DNA of 64,000 nucleotides from Phytophthora quininea. Its lineage: Eukaryota; Oomycota; Peronosporomycetes; Peronosporales; Peronosporaceae. The notes beneath the pieces were generated by a model. That model was given only the letters and a program-made list of their open reading frames with translations. It was not told where the DNA came from and did not search any database. The translations under genes and the position numbers were made by a program. The stretch covers positions 186,001 to 250,000 of the forward strand of contig JAAVTG010000567.1 of NCBI GenBank assembly GCA_011947345.1. The letters run 5' to 3'. Below, piece by piece: positions 33,073 through 45,246 of the stretch; position 1 is the stretch's first letter; each line of letters starts with the position of its first letter.

Positions 33073-33160
33073 ACCAACTAAACTAACCAACTTTGACATG
33101 AATTGTACTACCACCAACTTCTTATTTTCCGCATTCCCAGTTTTCAACGACGGCCAGCGT

Positions 33161-34740
33161 TTATAGCCGCAGTCTCAGTGTGCATTTGGCGCTCCAGTGC
33201 CTTTTGCGCTTTTTGAACAAGTAGAGCGAGCAGCGATCGGTCTTTGCAGGCCGCTGCTTCAATTTCTCTGGAGCTGGTAGTCGTCGATCGACGGCTTCTT
33301 GGACAGCACGCGGCAGCTCGCGGGAGATGAATTTCAGGATCTCCACGCGATACATGCAAGTGGTCTCCGGGTCGACGAGCATGGGGTCGGCCACAGGAGT
33401 GGAGGCGTGTAGCTGTGCAAGTTTCTGACGGATATCGGACCCCACCGCTTCGCCGACGGCGTCCGCATCGGCTTCGCGTGTCTCCGTCTGGTCACGGTGG
33501 ACACGCAGGAAACCTGTAACCCGAGCAGTGATACACGCGAGCAAGTCGGTGCGAATCTCTGAAGCTGTGCGGCTTAGTTGGCGAACTGCGACGTCCTCTG
33601 GAGATCGGAGACCATAGGCTGCTGTAGGGTCTGTTGTTGCCGCGCCTGAGTCTACTCGTGCTCGCTTTCGTGGCGACTGCGTCGGCTTCGGAGATGGCTG
33701 TGGCTGGCTGGCTGCTTGGAACCAACTGCTGCTGCTGTCTGTTGAAATCCTGCTGCTGCTGAGCGAAGCTACCGCCGGACGGAGTCGAGCTCATGTACGG
33801 GAAGTTTGGTCGTGGACTCGGACTGGGGCGAGTGCTCGGACTCAAGTTGCCCATCAGCGACATCACTGGTCGCAAGTGAAAAGCTGCTGAGGGCGTTCGA
33901 GGCGTCCGGATGCCTGCGGTGGGCGTGCCCTGTCGAAGCTGTAGCAGGGCTTGCTGCGGTCCGTTGGAGATGGTCGTCGGGCTGAGCAGAGCAAGCGAGG
34001 GCAGAGATTTGTGCTGGACCTGAGCTACTGAAGGCGAGGTGGCGAACGACGGCGTCGACACAGGCTCCAGTCGACTAGCGGTGGCGTCCCCGTTGAAGCG
34101 TGTGAGGATGTTCTGCAACAGTCCTGTAAGCTGCTGGTTGATTTTCTGCATCTTGTGCATCTCCTCTCGCAGGCTGCCCACCTCGGCCTTCAGTTCGTCG
34201 AACTCGGCCTATCGACGGGCGTGCCGTTCCCCACGGGGTCGACGCTCTGCCATCGCTTGGCGAGCGTCGTCGGATCTCGCACAGCAGATCCCGTCGACCC
34301 CGCAGGAAGCGGTCGTGACGGAACTCCCACCAGCCTTTGGGGCTGACGTCGTCGTCGGCCTCGGCGTCGTCCGGCACGGCCGTTGCGGCCCGCACCTTGC
34401 GGAAGCCGTAGAGATTCAACTGCCGCACGAAGGAGCTGAACTTGCGGTGCTTGAAGTAGGTGGGGATGACCTGCTCGGCGAAGGCGGCCGGCTGCTTGAC
34501 CACAAAGCTGTCCCCCTTGCTGGTCCATCCGGCCAGCTCCGGCGGACACCGGTCCAGCAGCTCGTACGTCTTCTCAAGAAACACGGCTGCTTCTTCGCGC
34601 CGACGCTTGACGGTCCGTCCGCCAGAGTCCTCGGGAGTGTCCACCTGGTCAGCTGCTGGGGACGACACGACGCGGATCCGCAACGGAGCAGCTGCGTCCG
34701 ACTCGGCGCGGGGGCTCGTGACCTGCACGCCGGACGCCAT
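33161..34740 (-). CDS. Heat shock factor-type transcription factor
   Basis: From the ATG at 34740 an HSF DNA-binding domain is evident: FLEKTYELLDRCPPELAGW, then VIPTYFKHRKFSSFVRQLNLYGFRK (recognition helix) and GWWEFRHDRFLRGRRDLL. It is followed by a short coiled coil (FDELKAEVGSLREEMHKMQKINQQL), a Ser/Pro/Gln-rich region with Gln runs, and a basic C-terminus. In the nucleus it would bind nGAAn repeats. Frame breaks occur near 34245, at a TAG near 34208 and near 33580; removing them makes one protein of roughly 525 residues. The C-terminal part (DIRQKLAQLHAS ... KLKQRPAKTDR) ends at 33161. Confidence 0.8.
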
Positions 34741-34861
34741 GGCAAATTCTCTACGCTCGAAGCCGCCGATTTCGATTGTGAGCCTTCGACTCGACTCCAA
34801 GGGAGCTCCGGTGCAGCGCAGCCTGGTTCCAATTTCCCGTGGCTTGGTTTTGTCCGTTCAG

Positions 34862-35726
34862 ATGGCCGCTATGCCCGCGAGGAGTTGGCTACAGAGCGTT
34901 GATTCAGTACATGCTGGACGAGATTTGATCTTGTTCGGCACGAACGCGAGACGTTCGAAACGATCTTGGTCTTATATCGCCACGAATGCCATTGATCCTG
35001 GAGCAGGAAGGATGATAAACTGCAGAGCCAACTACAAGACACAGCGCGATCGACACAGGTCTTCTACAAAAGGACGCAGGACGTCTATGCGGCGGGGGAC
35101 CTGCAGCCTGCTGGCCAGTGGTTCGCTCTTATCAAACGAGGCGACGCTACAAGCAGCCACATGTACGCAAGGCTGCAATCCAACACAGTTCAGAGGTACT
35201 TGCATTGCTGTTCTGTCATGGACGTTGTCGCTAGCTAACTAACTCGACGAGACCTTGTTCGCGATTGCTTTCATGTACTGCTATTCGGTTAGTTGATCTC
35301 GTTGTTGCTTCTTTTTAGAAGATGGGCTAGTCGATCGTGGCAAAATGACAAGCATCACCTTGCAAAAGGCAACAACCAGCAACGACTTCTTCTTGCTGGT
35401 CCCTTCAAGCGTCAATCGTGTGCTCTCTGTCGGCAGAATTTTGGCAAAAATGCACTCAGTGAACTTTGCTGTCGCAGCGAACACGTTGGGCAGAGACGCT
35501 TTAGGGATGCAGCGAGGTACGGACTTCTCCACGCAGACAAGCCAATGGTCAGTTCAAGGACCAGGTGCTTGCATCCGAAGGATCGGTCGAGTTCGAAAGG
35601 CCCATGGAGGCCCCTCCAAAGATTGAGGACCTTCTCACGAAGGAACAGCAGTGTCAGGCAGTTCCCCCCTTCTCGAACCAATCGGCTGAAATGCCATTGC
35701 AGACCAAATCTACACGTCGAGAGTAA
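34862..35726 (+). CDS. Unknown protein: coiled coil plus Cys-rich motif, two exons
   Basis: Two exons are supported. The first (to 35195) encodes RLIQYMLDEIDLVRHERETF, then a helical stretch KLQSQLQDTARSTQVFYKRT and GQWFALIKRGDATSSHMYA. A 123-nt intron (35196-35318, GTACTT...TTTTAG) follows. The second encodes RSWQNDKHHLAKGNNQQ, SCALCRQNFGKNALSELCC with CXXC and a following Cys-Cys/His set that could bind zinc, and an acidic/Gln-rich end (KIEDLLTKEQQCQAVPP) to a stop at 35726. The start is tentative (ATG 34862 lies right after a CAG and may itself be in exon 2). Frame breaks are present near 34900, 34925, 34990 and 35550. I do not recognise the family. Head-to-head with the HSF gene. Confidence 0.5.
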
Positions 35727-35876
35727 GCTTTAGCGCCATTCAACAAAGCCGGAGGGCAAGACTTCCACTTGCAGTTGTTGAAGTGAAATTTAATCTTGTG
35801 ACGACTTGTTTACGCTTGAAAAGGTTACAAATCTGAATCTAGAATTAGTGGCTCGTGCGTCATTTGCCAAACTGAG

Positions 35877-38580
35877 ATGGCTTCGAGTTCCGCGAGCGCC
35901 GAGACAACCCCGCCGCTCAAGCAGCGCGACCTGGCGCGCGCCCTGCTGCGTCCCGAGTCGGGTGGTGTGGCCTGTACGTGCTTGTCCATTGGCGGCGTCT
36001 TGATGCGCCCTCTCCGCATTGAGAACGGGCCTCTAACGTCAATGTATCACAACTTTTGAAACACTGTAGCTTACGTGCAGGAGTGCGTGCACTCGACGAC
36101 CATCGGCGTGGACTCCACTTTCGTCTTCCTACTGCAAGTGATCGAGGAGCTGGATGATGCAATCGCAGAGTTCCTGCCGGCTACAGTCACCCACAGCCCA
36201 CTGAACCACGACCAGGAGGTGGAGCTGGGCACGCTCCTGTCTGCTGCATCACTGGTGGGCTGCTGCAGTAAGAAACATTGCAGTTCATTTTCGTACTAAC
36301 ATCTGTATTATTGCAGGCGGTTCGCTACGTGACGGAGCGACAAGCGATGTTGCCGTTGCTGCAGAGATACAGAGACGCCTTTGACAAGGTGCTGCAGCAT
36401 CCGTCGTGGGAACACAGCAGCGACTTTAGGCTCAAGGTGAAGAGGATATTTGTACTGTTGTTAGTGCTGGTTGGCGATACACTGACGATTGTCCTGGGGT
36501 TGTTAGGCGGTGGCGTTAATGGGCTCGACGCGTGTGTTGGAGTCCTTCGGAGAGCAGGTGCCTGCTGCAGATGTGCTCAAACAACTGCGATGGCTGTTCC
36601 CTCTTTTCCGCAATGAAAATATGTCTGTTGCGAATGCAGCACAGCTCACGAACACATTGTTGAGACCAGCGTGCGAGTTTGTGGCTGTCGCCATGCAGAC
36701 GCACGCGACGATCCGAGAAGCCATCTTCACAGAGGTATAGCTTTTATTTGCTGGTGTAGATTTATATGAATTCTGTATTCTAATCGATCAATGCTTTTGC
36801 CCTGCTTGGAATGGTTTCAGGTGCTGCCGCAGCTGATGGACTTGCTGATAAAGGAAGGAGCCGATGTGAGCGAAACAGCGGTGGCTGAACCTGTGAAGAT
36901 TGAGATGGCGACTACAATTGCAGTGCTACTGGAGGCAAAGCTCCCGTACGCACCCCGAATCCGTTTGCTTTACTGTCGCTACCTGGGTTTGTGGAAGAAA
37001 TGGAAGCAGATGAATCGAAACTCTCACCTGGAACTTCGACGATGATGATGACGAGTGCAGAAGCCAAATCTAGCAAGATGGAGGCCGTGGATGATGGGGA
37101 AGAGAAACCTTCATCGACGGTATTGGCGCGTAAACGACAGGAAAACTGCTGTCGGGTTCTGTGCGCGTGGTTGACAGCGAGCACTCGGCGCATGGTGGCA
37201 GCGCAAGCGATGGGTGTCCTGTACCGGGTCATTGCAAGTGACAATGCAGTGGAGGGCAACACCAACGAAGCAATAAATCCGCTCGACGCGATGGTTGCAG
37301 TGTACGTACGACTGATGTCTAGCAAAGCGTGAGCACATCAGTTCTTTGACATTTTTTCCGCTATGCGTGGTTAGGTTGGAGGACGTTAAGCTTGCCGCAT
37401 TTCCCGACTTTGAGTTCATGGCTGCGCTACTCGAGTCAATTCGCGATAGCTGTCTCTATCGACACGAAATCTCTCAATCCACACTTGAAGCTGTTTTCCG
37501 GAGTATGAGTGGAGTGATGCCTCGATTGGGGGTAAGTCTTGTGCTCATTTTCAGTGTCCGGTCTGAAACTAAATCTTGTAAATGTTTCTTCCAGGCGGCA
37601 CTCGCAACGTTCCCAAAGCACTCACCTGAACGTCAAACTGCCAAGGGAGCGTGCTCTACAGTTCGCCATACACTGGTGGAAGCGTTCCTCGCTTGGCTCC
37701 ATCATCCGGACGCCGCGAATTTGATCACTCTACACGTCGACTTTTTGCACGACGTGGCTGGAAAACTAGCAGACCCTAGGATCTACGGCGACGTATTGGC
37801 AGTGCTGCGTGCATCAACGCACCCGGACGCCGCAAAGGAGTATGACACTAGTCGGGGCTGGCCATCGAAATTGTCGTCGAGGCTATCAACCAGTTGGATC
37901 GGTACTCGAATTCGACGGCGAACCGCATTGTATCTGGCCTCACGCGAGTTGCAGCTGCATGCGGTGAGGACATCCAGTCGTCAGCAAATGAGCTCGTGGT
38001 TCCGTTGCTTCCTGCGATGCTTGACGGTTCGCAATGGGGAAATTCCTCCGTATCCGCACTGAAGCTGTCGCTACAGTTCTGCTGGGTTGCGCCGAGAACC
38101 CGACCTTCCAGGTAGAATTTGTCTTGCGATGTAGGGTTGATTTGAGGTACTGACTTTCGTCTCGCTGTACAGGTCGACAACCACCCGTGGATCAACAACT
38201 TTATTGAATTCCTGCTCGACCCCGTTGTGTCATCGGAGAACGTCCACTCGTTCATGATTTTGTGCGGATTGGTTTGCGGGGAACGGAAGCTGCTCTTGCA
38301 CGTGGTGTCGTTCTGCATGACGCACCCACTCACCGTGACCCAGACACTGCACGAACCTCTTGCACGGTGGCCATTGTATGAGGAGGACGTTGATTTAGTC
38401 ATCGTCACTTTGAAGCTGCTTGAAGTATTGCTGACGGTGGACACTCTGCGGGCGTCGGTGGATGTGGACGTTATTTTCGCTACTGTGCTGCAGCTATCCG
38501 AGAATGCGACGACTGAGGGACTCGACCCGATCGCAATCGTTTGCAAACAAGTTTTAGCATCATTGGGCTCGAAACAGTAG
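35877..38580 (+). CDS. Helical-repeat (HEAT/ARM-like) protein of unknown function, many exons
   Basis: The ATG at 35877 begins MASSSASAETTPPLKQRDLA; the last exon ends VLASLGSKQ at 38580. Introns seen: one ending at 36080, 36268 to about 36316, 36437-36506, 36735-36820, 37329-37374, 37532-37594 and 38112-38172; they are 46-86 nt and several match GTRNGT...YAG. The product (about 700 residues) is almost all alpha-helical with repeated Leu/Ala patterns (VLPQLMDLLIKEGADV; LVEAFLAWLHHPDAANLI; FIEFLLDPVVSSENVHSFMI) and one acidic low-complexity linker (VDDGEEKPSS). That suits a HEAT/ARM solenoid acting as a scaffold. Frame changes near 36250, 36950, 37850 and 38035 need correction. I do not recognise the specific family. 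Confidence 0.6.
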
Positions 38581-38606
38581 GCTGAAGGTTGGCCAAGGAA
38601 GCTAGT

Positions 38607-41600
38607 CTACCCACTCGAGTTGTTCGGAATCAGCGCTCCAGTTTGATCCCACCAACAAATATTCCAGTACAAGTCGCCGGTCGAAGGCGACTGAGAGCAC
38701 TGATGAACCAGCCCAGCAGACGAGTAGATTTGCACGCGAGGGCGTAAGCAATGCGTCATAGAGATATTCGAAGCCACGAAGCACTTGTACGTGAAGTCCC
38801 GTTGGCATCTCAGCAGCAGTGATTGATACTCGCACCCTTCGACGTCGTTAACGATTTCCAACCGCACATGTCCAGCACAGCCCCGCGCGCTCTGTCGCCA
38901 CACGTATCCCACCATGGATTTGTCCTTCCACACCTCGATGATGACGTCCATCGTTTCGACCCCGTCGATATAGGAAAGCACCACGCGATAAGTGTTCTCT
39001 TCGTGGATGACAGGACTCAGCACAGCCAGGTATCGGTTCTTGTCTTGCGGCTGCGATTTGCTGCTGCTCCACGAGATATTCACGGGCAACGAGACGGCTG
39101 AAAACTCAGACATGGAAACTTCCAAGCGGTATGTTCCCAAGCGCAATTTAAACGGCTTTGAAGTGCCGACCACGACATGGCCTTCGTGTCGTTCGTCTTT
39201 CCCGTCTTGAGTGAGATTGTTTCTGGTGCTCATTCGGTTCCCGACAAGATTGAAATCATTTTGCAGAGAAGTATCCGACGAGTGGAAGCGGACCAAAGCT
39301 TGATTGGCACGTTTATCGTAGCTCTCTGAGCTTTCGTCCGACACCACCGTACTCGCTACCAACACTGTGACTTTGACTCCACTGAACAGTACAGGCATAT
39401 TAATTGTCCGCGACGTGCGGTATCGACCACCATCCACGATCACTTGCTTGAGAGCAGAGTAAAACACACAATTGCATTCTCGAAGCACGTCCACAGAGTA
39501 AATTCCTTTGCAGACCTCCCACGTTGCGCATCCATTTTCGTCGGTGGTGACAACTTGTCGCTCGGAGCTGCAATTGTCCGTGACTTGAAGTGGAATGCCT
39601 GCGAGTTCGACTGGGATGTTAGGCCGGAAGTAGTCCACAAGTTGGAGGGTATAAGTCCAACGAAACACGTCGAGGGGAATGACCATCTCTTGAACAGAAT
39701 TCGATGCCGTCGTCGGTCCGCTGTATAGTCCTGAGGCAGTGATCGTCGGATACACCGCAATGAGCGATCTCCATTCGAAGTAGTCGAGATGGAAAACGTA
39801 GAGCGAATAGCTGCCGGGAATGAGTCGACAACTTACACGACCTTCACTGTCAGAGATGAACAACCGTCTGCGGTCCTTAACGACGCCATCGGTTTGGTCT
39901 CCAGGTGGAACATCGTCCTGATCTGCTTGACCCCAGCACTAGAATTCTCAAGACTTAGCTTTGGAGCTTCTCCTGAATGGACCTCCGCGGCCAATCCCGC
40001 CAGTTTGTCTTCCCATTCTTTTTGAGCTACTTGTTCATCCGGTTTGTCTTTGTTTTCAGGGTCGACACCGTTTAGCATTTGCTCCAAAATCGCCAGCTCT
40101 TCTTGCGGGGTGTTCTGCAGCAAGTCGCGCTCGCTTTCCGACAGTACCAAGTGAGTCGAAAAGAGTCGTTGAAATCGAGCATGGAAGTTACGAGAGTACT
40201 CCCGCGCGTGGTCACTTTTCCTGGCTTGCTCCAGAATGCAGCCTTTGATGCTCTCATAGCGGCGGCGCATCGTTTGCCTTAGCAACGCGCGGGCTTTCAC
40301 CACAGATATGAACTTGACGTTCAAAGTCGACGCAATTGTCGCTCGTTTCATGCCTTTAGAAATGCAGTCCACGGTGAATTCCTTGGCAACATCTTGAGTG
40401 ATCTCAGTCGTCCTCTTCTTCTGCAATCTCCGTCGAATTGACATCAAGCGAGACCCCATCATCAGCGAAGGCAGCACCGTCTTGGCCAAGTTGGAGCTCA
40501 GCGCGTCGAACGCGATATTCTTCTCGATAAACACGTGCACTTTTTCCACTGGCGTGTTGGTGGACGCACTCACCACGCGAAACTCGACATGCCTCTTGAC
40601 CTTTTTGTTCTGAGGCGCAAACGGGTTCTGCTGCAGACACTCCTTGATGCCATGTTGCGATAGAATCCGTAGGATAATGCGGTAGACGGACTGCGTGGTA
40701 GGCAGCGGCCGATTCGTAGCGTTTCGATGTGTATACACCTCGATATCGTGCTCCATCATCTGCAGCTTGAGCGCTATTCGCAACGGGAATGGGCTTGGAT
40801 CAATGTCAGTTAATGGCACTAGCACGATCCGACCATTTCGTCCGAAGCGAATATTCTTTGCCAGACGATGAGCGAATTCCTCACACTCTCGATGCTCAGC
40901 TCCTGGGGTTTCTTCACTTACTATAGCAGGTCGGAATTGGACGAGAATTTCGTACGTTTGAATGATCTGAAGCTCAGCGAGTAAGCCGTTCACCTCGCCG
41001 ATACTACCGTAGATGGACGAAGCAACGCCGCAGCCTCCAATTCCCTGCAGGAACCAAAGATTGTTCTTCTTGGACCGATACGCTGCTGCCAGTGTGAACC
41101 ATCGACACGTCGGATCGGGTCTGGCGTCAAACATGCCTAGAACGTGGTGCTCCTCGACGTTCTCAAGCTGTACTCGAACTGACGGTATTCGGGTGAATAT
41201 CTGCCTTGAGATGTCACTAGAAGTATTCATGTCATCGCTTTCGTCCTCCAAAACTTTTTGTAGGGAGAAAAGGACACAGAACACTCGATGCGAGAGCGCT
41301 GTGAGCCGCAAGTATGTGCGATCCACCACGCCGTTGTAGATCGACTGTCCCTGGCGATAAGAGATCCCGCCTCGCTTGGTCACTGGACAACCTTCGTGAA
41401 CGAAGTCGACGAGCTGGAAATCGTGGTCGACTAGAGCGCAGACAAAGCGCCACGGTGACTTGGAACTACCACTGCCTCTAGCCATCGTCGATGATAGCAG
41501 CAACGTATTCATGAACGGGAGCGTGTACAATCCAGTCGGTGTCGGCGTTAGCATTGACAAGCTCGGTAGTTCGTCCATTCGATGGTTCTGTGCGTGCGAA

Positions 41601-43186
41601 TAATTGTCCTGGATTCGCCTGAGGTAGACGACGACTTCCGACAGCTCTGAAGCGGCAAAGTAAAAGCCAATCCTCTCGAATTCGGCACAAACCTTGCGCT
41701 CCGTTAGCACGAGCTTTCTGTTGATCACTGACTCCATAAACGCCCGCTCTCGGTTGTGTCGAGATTGACTCGCCAATGCCAACAAGTGACGGAATGCTTG
41801 GATGTGGATTTCTTCTCCAGGAGATCGCTTGGCTTCAAAAGCACAATCGATTCAATCTTCTTCTTGACATCCTCTAGATTTGGGAAACACCCCGTTGTTA
41901 TCATGGAATGCAGCACCACCGACACGACGGGTTTGCCAAAGGCACGTGCCAGCTCCACACAGATCTCAAACATTCCAACACCTGCCTCGGCGTTCACTAT
42001 AACATTCAAGAGCGGACTCATCTGCTCAACGCCGGCCACGATCGCAGCAGACTTTTGCTCATACTCGGTTTGAGTCCGACACGTGATCGTGACTTCGTTG
42101 AACAGTAAACTCTGCAGCGCGCTCCATCACGATCCGAATGTCACCACACTGAAGAGCAGACAGCAGCAAATTCTCAAACGACTTGGAGCTGGCAACGCCA
42201 ACATCCTGGTGGGCTCCGTCAAAAAGTTCCCGAGCAGTACGATCGACCCTCTCACGGTAGGGGAAATCCCACAAAGTGGAGATGCAGGATACAGCAGCGA
42301 CGTCCAAATCGGAGGAGAAGATTGTCGCCAAAATACATTACGATGAGAGTTGACGACGTTCTTAAAAGCTGAGCTATCACGGACGGAGCCTACTTCGGGG
42401 ATTGTTAAATTGATCAGCGGCTCGTCTTGCCCGAGTCTCGCTTTTCGGCCACCAGGCCGTGTATTCCCTGCAACTTTCCGCAGCTGGAAGGAAGAGATCA
42501 GTCCAACAAAACCAATCTTTGCCCTCCAATCCCGAACACTTTTCGCGTAGGACGGATGGCCTCCAACGTACACAGAATTGGAAATGGATGGCGCTTGAGC
42601 CCACGCTGAGGTGCTGGATGAACATCGACTCCGTTGGATATTGTTCGGGAAGATTGCTGGCTTCGAAGCGTGTTGAATACGCGCGCAGTCAACCAGTTCG
42701 TCGTCGAAAAATACTTGGAGGTATCGACAGTCGAATGAGACTCGAAGACGAACCCAACGGTTGCTAGGCACTTCGTAGTTGTTGGCCCAGCATTCCCATC
42801 CTTTCCATCGAACACGACAACCGCCATCTTCTCCTTTCTCGCTGTAATTTGGAAGAACTCCACGGTCGTAGATAACGAAACTGGTCTCGTCATACGAAGA
42901 ATTGTCTTTGCGATGCTTGGCTGCTAAAAGCTTTGGCGTTGACGCGTTGGGGACTATGAATGCATACAACAACAACAAATACGGTAAGAAGCATTCAGAA
43001 ATGACTGCACAAGACAATGCCAACCGCGAGATAATCCTGACAGCGATTGTCGTCGGAAAGATGCCGACTTGCGTCCTTCAGTGGCAGCTAAGCAGCCGAA
43101 CATACTGCGGTTTAAACTGCCACAACAAAGCCACCGCACAAACTCTCCGGAATCGTCGAGCCCCGGAGTTTGATGTCTCGCTCCAT
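38607..43186 (-). CDS. Large multidomain protein with LamG-like and Ig-like parts
   Basis: Reading leftward: a hydrophobic leader (CFLPYLLLLYAFIVP, about 42980), a concanavalin/LamG-like domain (RWVRLRVSFDCRYLQVFFDDELV and KIGFVGLISSFQLRKV), a helical segment (VIVNAEAGVGMFEICVEL; FGKPVVSVVLHSMI), a long clean 650-codon block (41785-39833), then beta-sandwich repeats resembling carboxypeptidase-regulatory/Cna-B folds (ISDSEGRVSCRLIPGSYSLY; TTDENGCATWEVCKGIYSVDV) to the stop at 38607. In total about 1470 residues. A secreted or surface protein is suggested by leader and lectin-like fold, but this is inference. Frame breaks near 42120, 41800 and 39855. The 5' end is unsure: an ATG at 43186 (MERDIKLRGSTIPES) could be exon 1, spliced near 43000. 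Confidence 0.6.
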
Positions 43187-43247
43187 CCACTTCACTAACC
43201 CAATGGAATCGTTGTCAGCCTAGACTCCTCACAACTGTACGCTTAAC

Positions 43248-43902
43248 CTACACTTTAGTCTTGTGCTTGTCTGTGTCGGCAGCTTTGAAGAGCAGCATAG
43301 TGATGGAAAACCCACTGTCTCCCATCGATCCCAGCGAGCTTGCACCTTCCGATGCGGTCTCGTCTTGACACACCGGGATTTCCAAAATCCATCTCCATAC
43401 AACGAGATCACTGCGCTTTCGTTCGCAGTTGGACCTGCAATTTTCGTAACATTTGGAGCGCCCCGTTCCTCGCGGATGTTTCGCGCACTTTGTTCGTCAG
43501 TTCTGCTGGGTCTATAAAGCAATAAAACATTGCGTTATTTTTCATAGCACCATCAAATTCAAGTTGTATCACGAACTTTGAAGTAGGCGGCTTCACCGGA
43601 GTCGATTTCTCATCCACTTTGCCATTTTGCTCTTCTTCAGCTGGTAATTTCGGTTGCTGTTTCTCCTTCTCTTGCTGTTTCTCTTGACTTTTCCATTGTC
43701 TTCATCACTCGATCGTTGTAATTCGTCGGTAGATGGCACCGATTTGGTCTCTTGTCGGGTGCTCAGACGTTTGCCATTTTTCCAGATCGGCCTTGGAGTC
43801 TGCGGCTTCTTGGGGGTATTTCTTCTCGGATCGTGCACAGCTCCGTAGATACTTAGAAGCGTCTGATGTCTGCCTGAAAGACTCATGGAAAAGATTTTCC
43901 AT
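43248..43902 (-). CDS. Unknown lysine-rich protein
   Basis: ATG at 43902 opens MENLFHESFRQTSDASKYLR and a charged region. After a frame break near 43710 comes a Lys/Glu/Gln-rich linker, then a compact domain FVIQLEFDGAMKNNAMFYCFIDPAELTN; after another break near 43410 the end is WILEIPVCQDETASEGASS and GFSITMLLFKAADTDKHKTKV with a stop at 43248. About 215 residues. No family recognised. It ends only 62 bp before the possible first exon of the large gene on the same strand, so it might also be that gene's N-terminal exon set. Confidence 0.45.
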
Positions 43903-44069
43903 TTGGCAGAACCGTTACTTTTTCTAGTCAAAAACACCTTTAGTTTTGTGGCATGCGAAAGATAAACTCATGAAATTCTGTTCATTATCTGGCTGGGCTG
44001 CTAGGTGATCAAACGCTTCTTCCTGCTGAATCTACCACCACTATTCTCGTGCGAACAGAAACCACTGAA

Positions 44070-45123
44070 TCATTTCACGAATTTTAAATACTTGTGAGGC
44101 TCACCAATACGAGACAACAATAACGCCGGGCTGTCATCAGCTATTTCAGCGTGCTTTCCCACTGTACGAATCGTCAAGCCAGTGTGCTGGGCTATCGCCG
44201 AGGTCTCCTCCTCTTGATAAAGGCGTCCAGCAGAGTTTCTGTCCGCAATCTTCAACGCAACCCCCTATATCTCGCCCAGTCACCTTAAGCACGGGTCCTA
44301 ATGCGCCACGCCCGAGAAAGCATCACCATCCTCCACATGAACATCCAATGTTGAACAGGCATTTGTTAAGTGCGTCACCTACGAAGATATGTTGTCGGTA
44401 ATAATACTCTCAAACAATTCCTTCGAACCCTTGTCGACCTACTTTGCTTTTCGAACCTTGACTACAACAGACTTGTGGCTTCGAATTAACCAAAAGGAAC
44501 GACGGTCAAAGAGAATCGCACTCGCTAGCTCGTTGTGATCAAGAGTCTGCAGATATCGCACCACTTGGTCAAACGCGGCATCCGTTATAGTGAGCGCGTT
44601 TTTGAACAAAACGAGGCACTCAAGTCCGATCAGAGAAGCGCGCTGATTTGTTTTGCGCTAAAGCGGCCAGCATTTCCTCAAACTCCATTTCCGCTCGCAT
44701 TTGTCGAATGCAAAGTTCACGTATCGTCGCCGCCATATCCTGGGTGGTCATAGCTTGCAACGGTTGGTCCGGTTCCCCAACTTTCACCAGCACGTGAACA
44801 GGACCCTATCCAACTGTAACGTCTTTTGGTGCGACTTGGATCCGTACGTCCTCCTCCGATAATTGGACTTCGCGGAGCTGCGCCGACATATATACCAGCT
44901 GACTCAGACCGCTCGTATCGCTCACTCCTCCCACCACTTGTTCTTCTGTCAGCCACGCGCCGTTCTTCTTCGCCAGGAAGAGCTGCAGCTCATTGCCACC
45001 ACACTGGATCGGCTTTTTCTGCTTAATCTTCTCCTTTAAGTCATTAACTGAGGCACTTGCATCAACTCGCACCCGGAAAACGCTTTCTACCACGCCAACG
45101 AGCGCACACAACACCGTCATCAT
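44070..45123 (-). pseudogene. Crinkler (CRN) effector relic with LFLAK-type N-terminus
   Basis: The ATG at 45123 opens MMTVLCALVGVVESVFRVRV, the ubiquitin-like header of CRN proteins, followed by ELQLFLAKKNGAWLTEEQV, which contains the LFLAK motif used for translocation. Family knowledge: CRN proteins are host-directed effectors of oomycetes acting in the plant nucleus. The header domain is open to about 44806 (stop after DVTVG). Further CRN-like stretches follow in other frames (HVLVKVGEPDQPLQAM; FDQVVRYLQTLDHNELASA; ESIITDNISS; RLYQEEETSAIAQHTG) to 44070, the last resembling the start of a kinase-like CRN C-terminal domain. Several stops (near 44806, 44640, 44447, 44370 and in the 44250-44310 stretch) separate them and the C-terminal part is missing. 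Hence a pseudogene. Described only; not restored. Confidence 0.75.
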
Positions 45124-45246
45124 CTCTTCTCCACGCCGGCAGCTTCTCCGAATGAGAGAAAGACAACATGCTCTAGTCGAACACCATCAGACATTGAAAA
45201 CACATTTTGACTACCTGGGCACATTTTGAACCAATTGTGGCATCCC

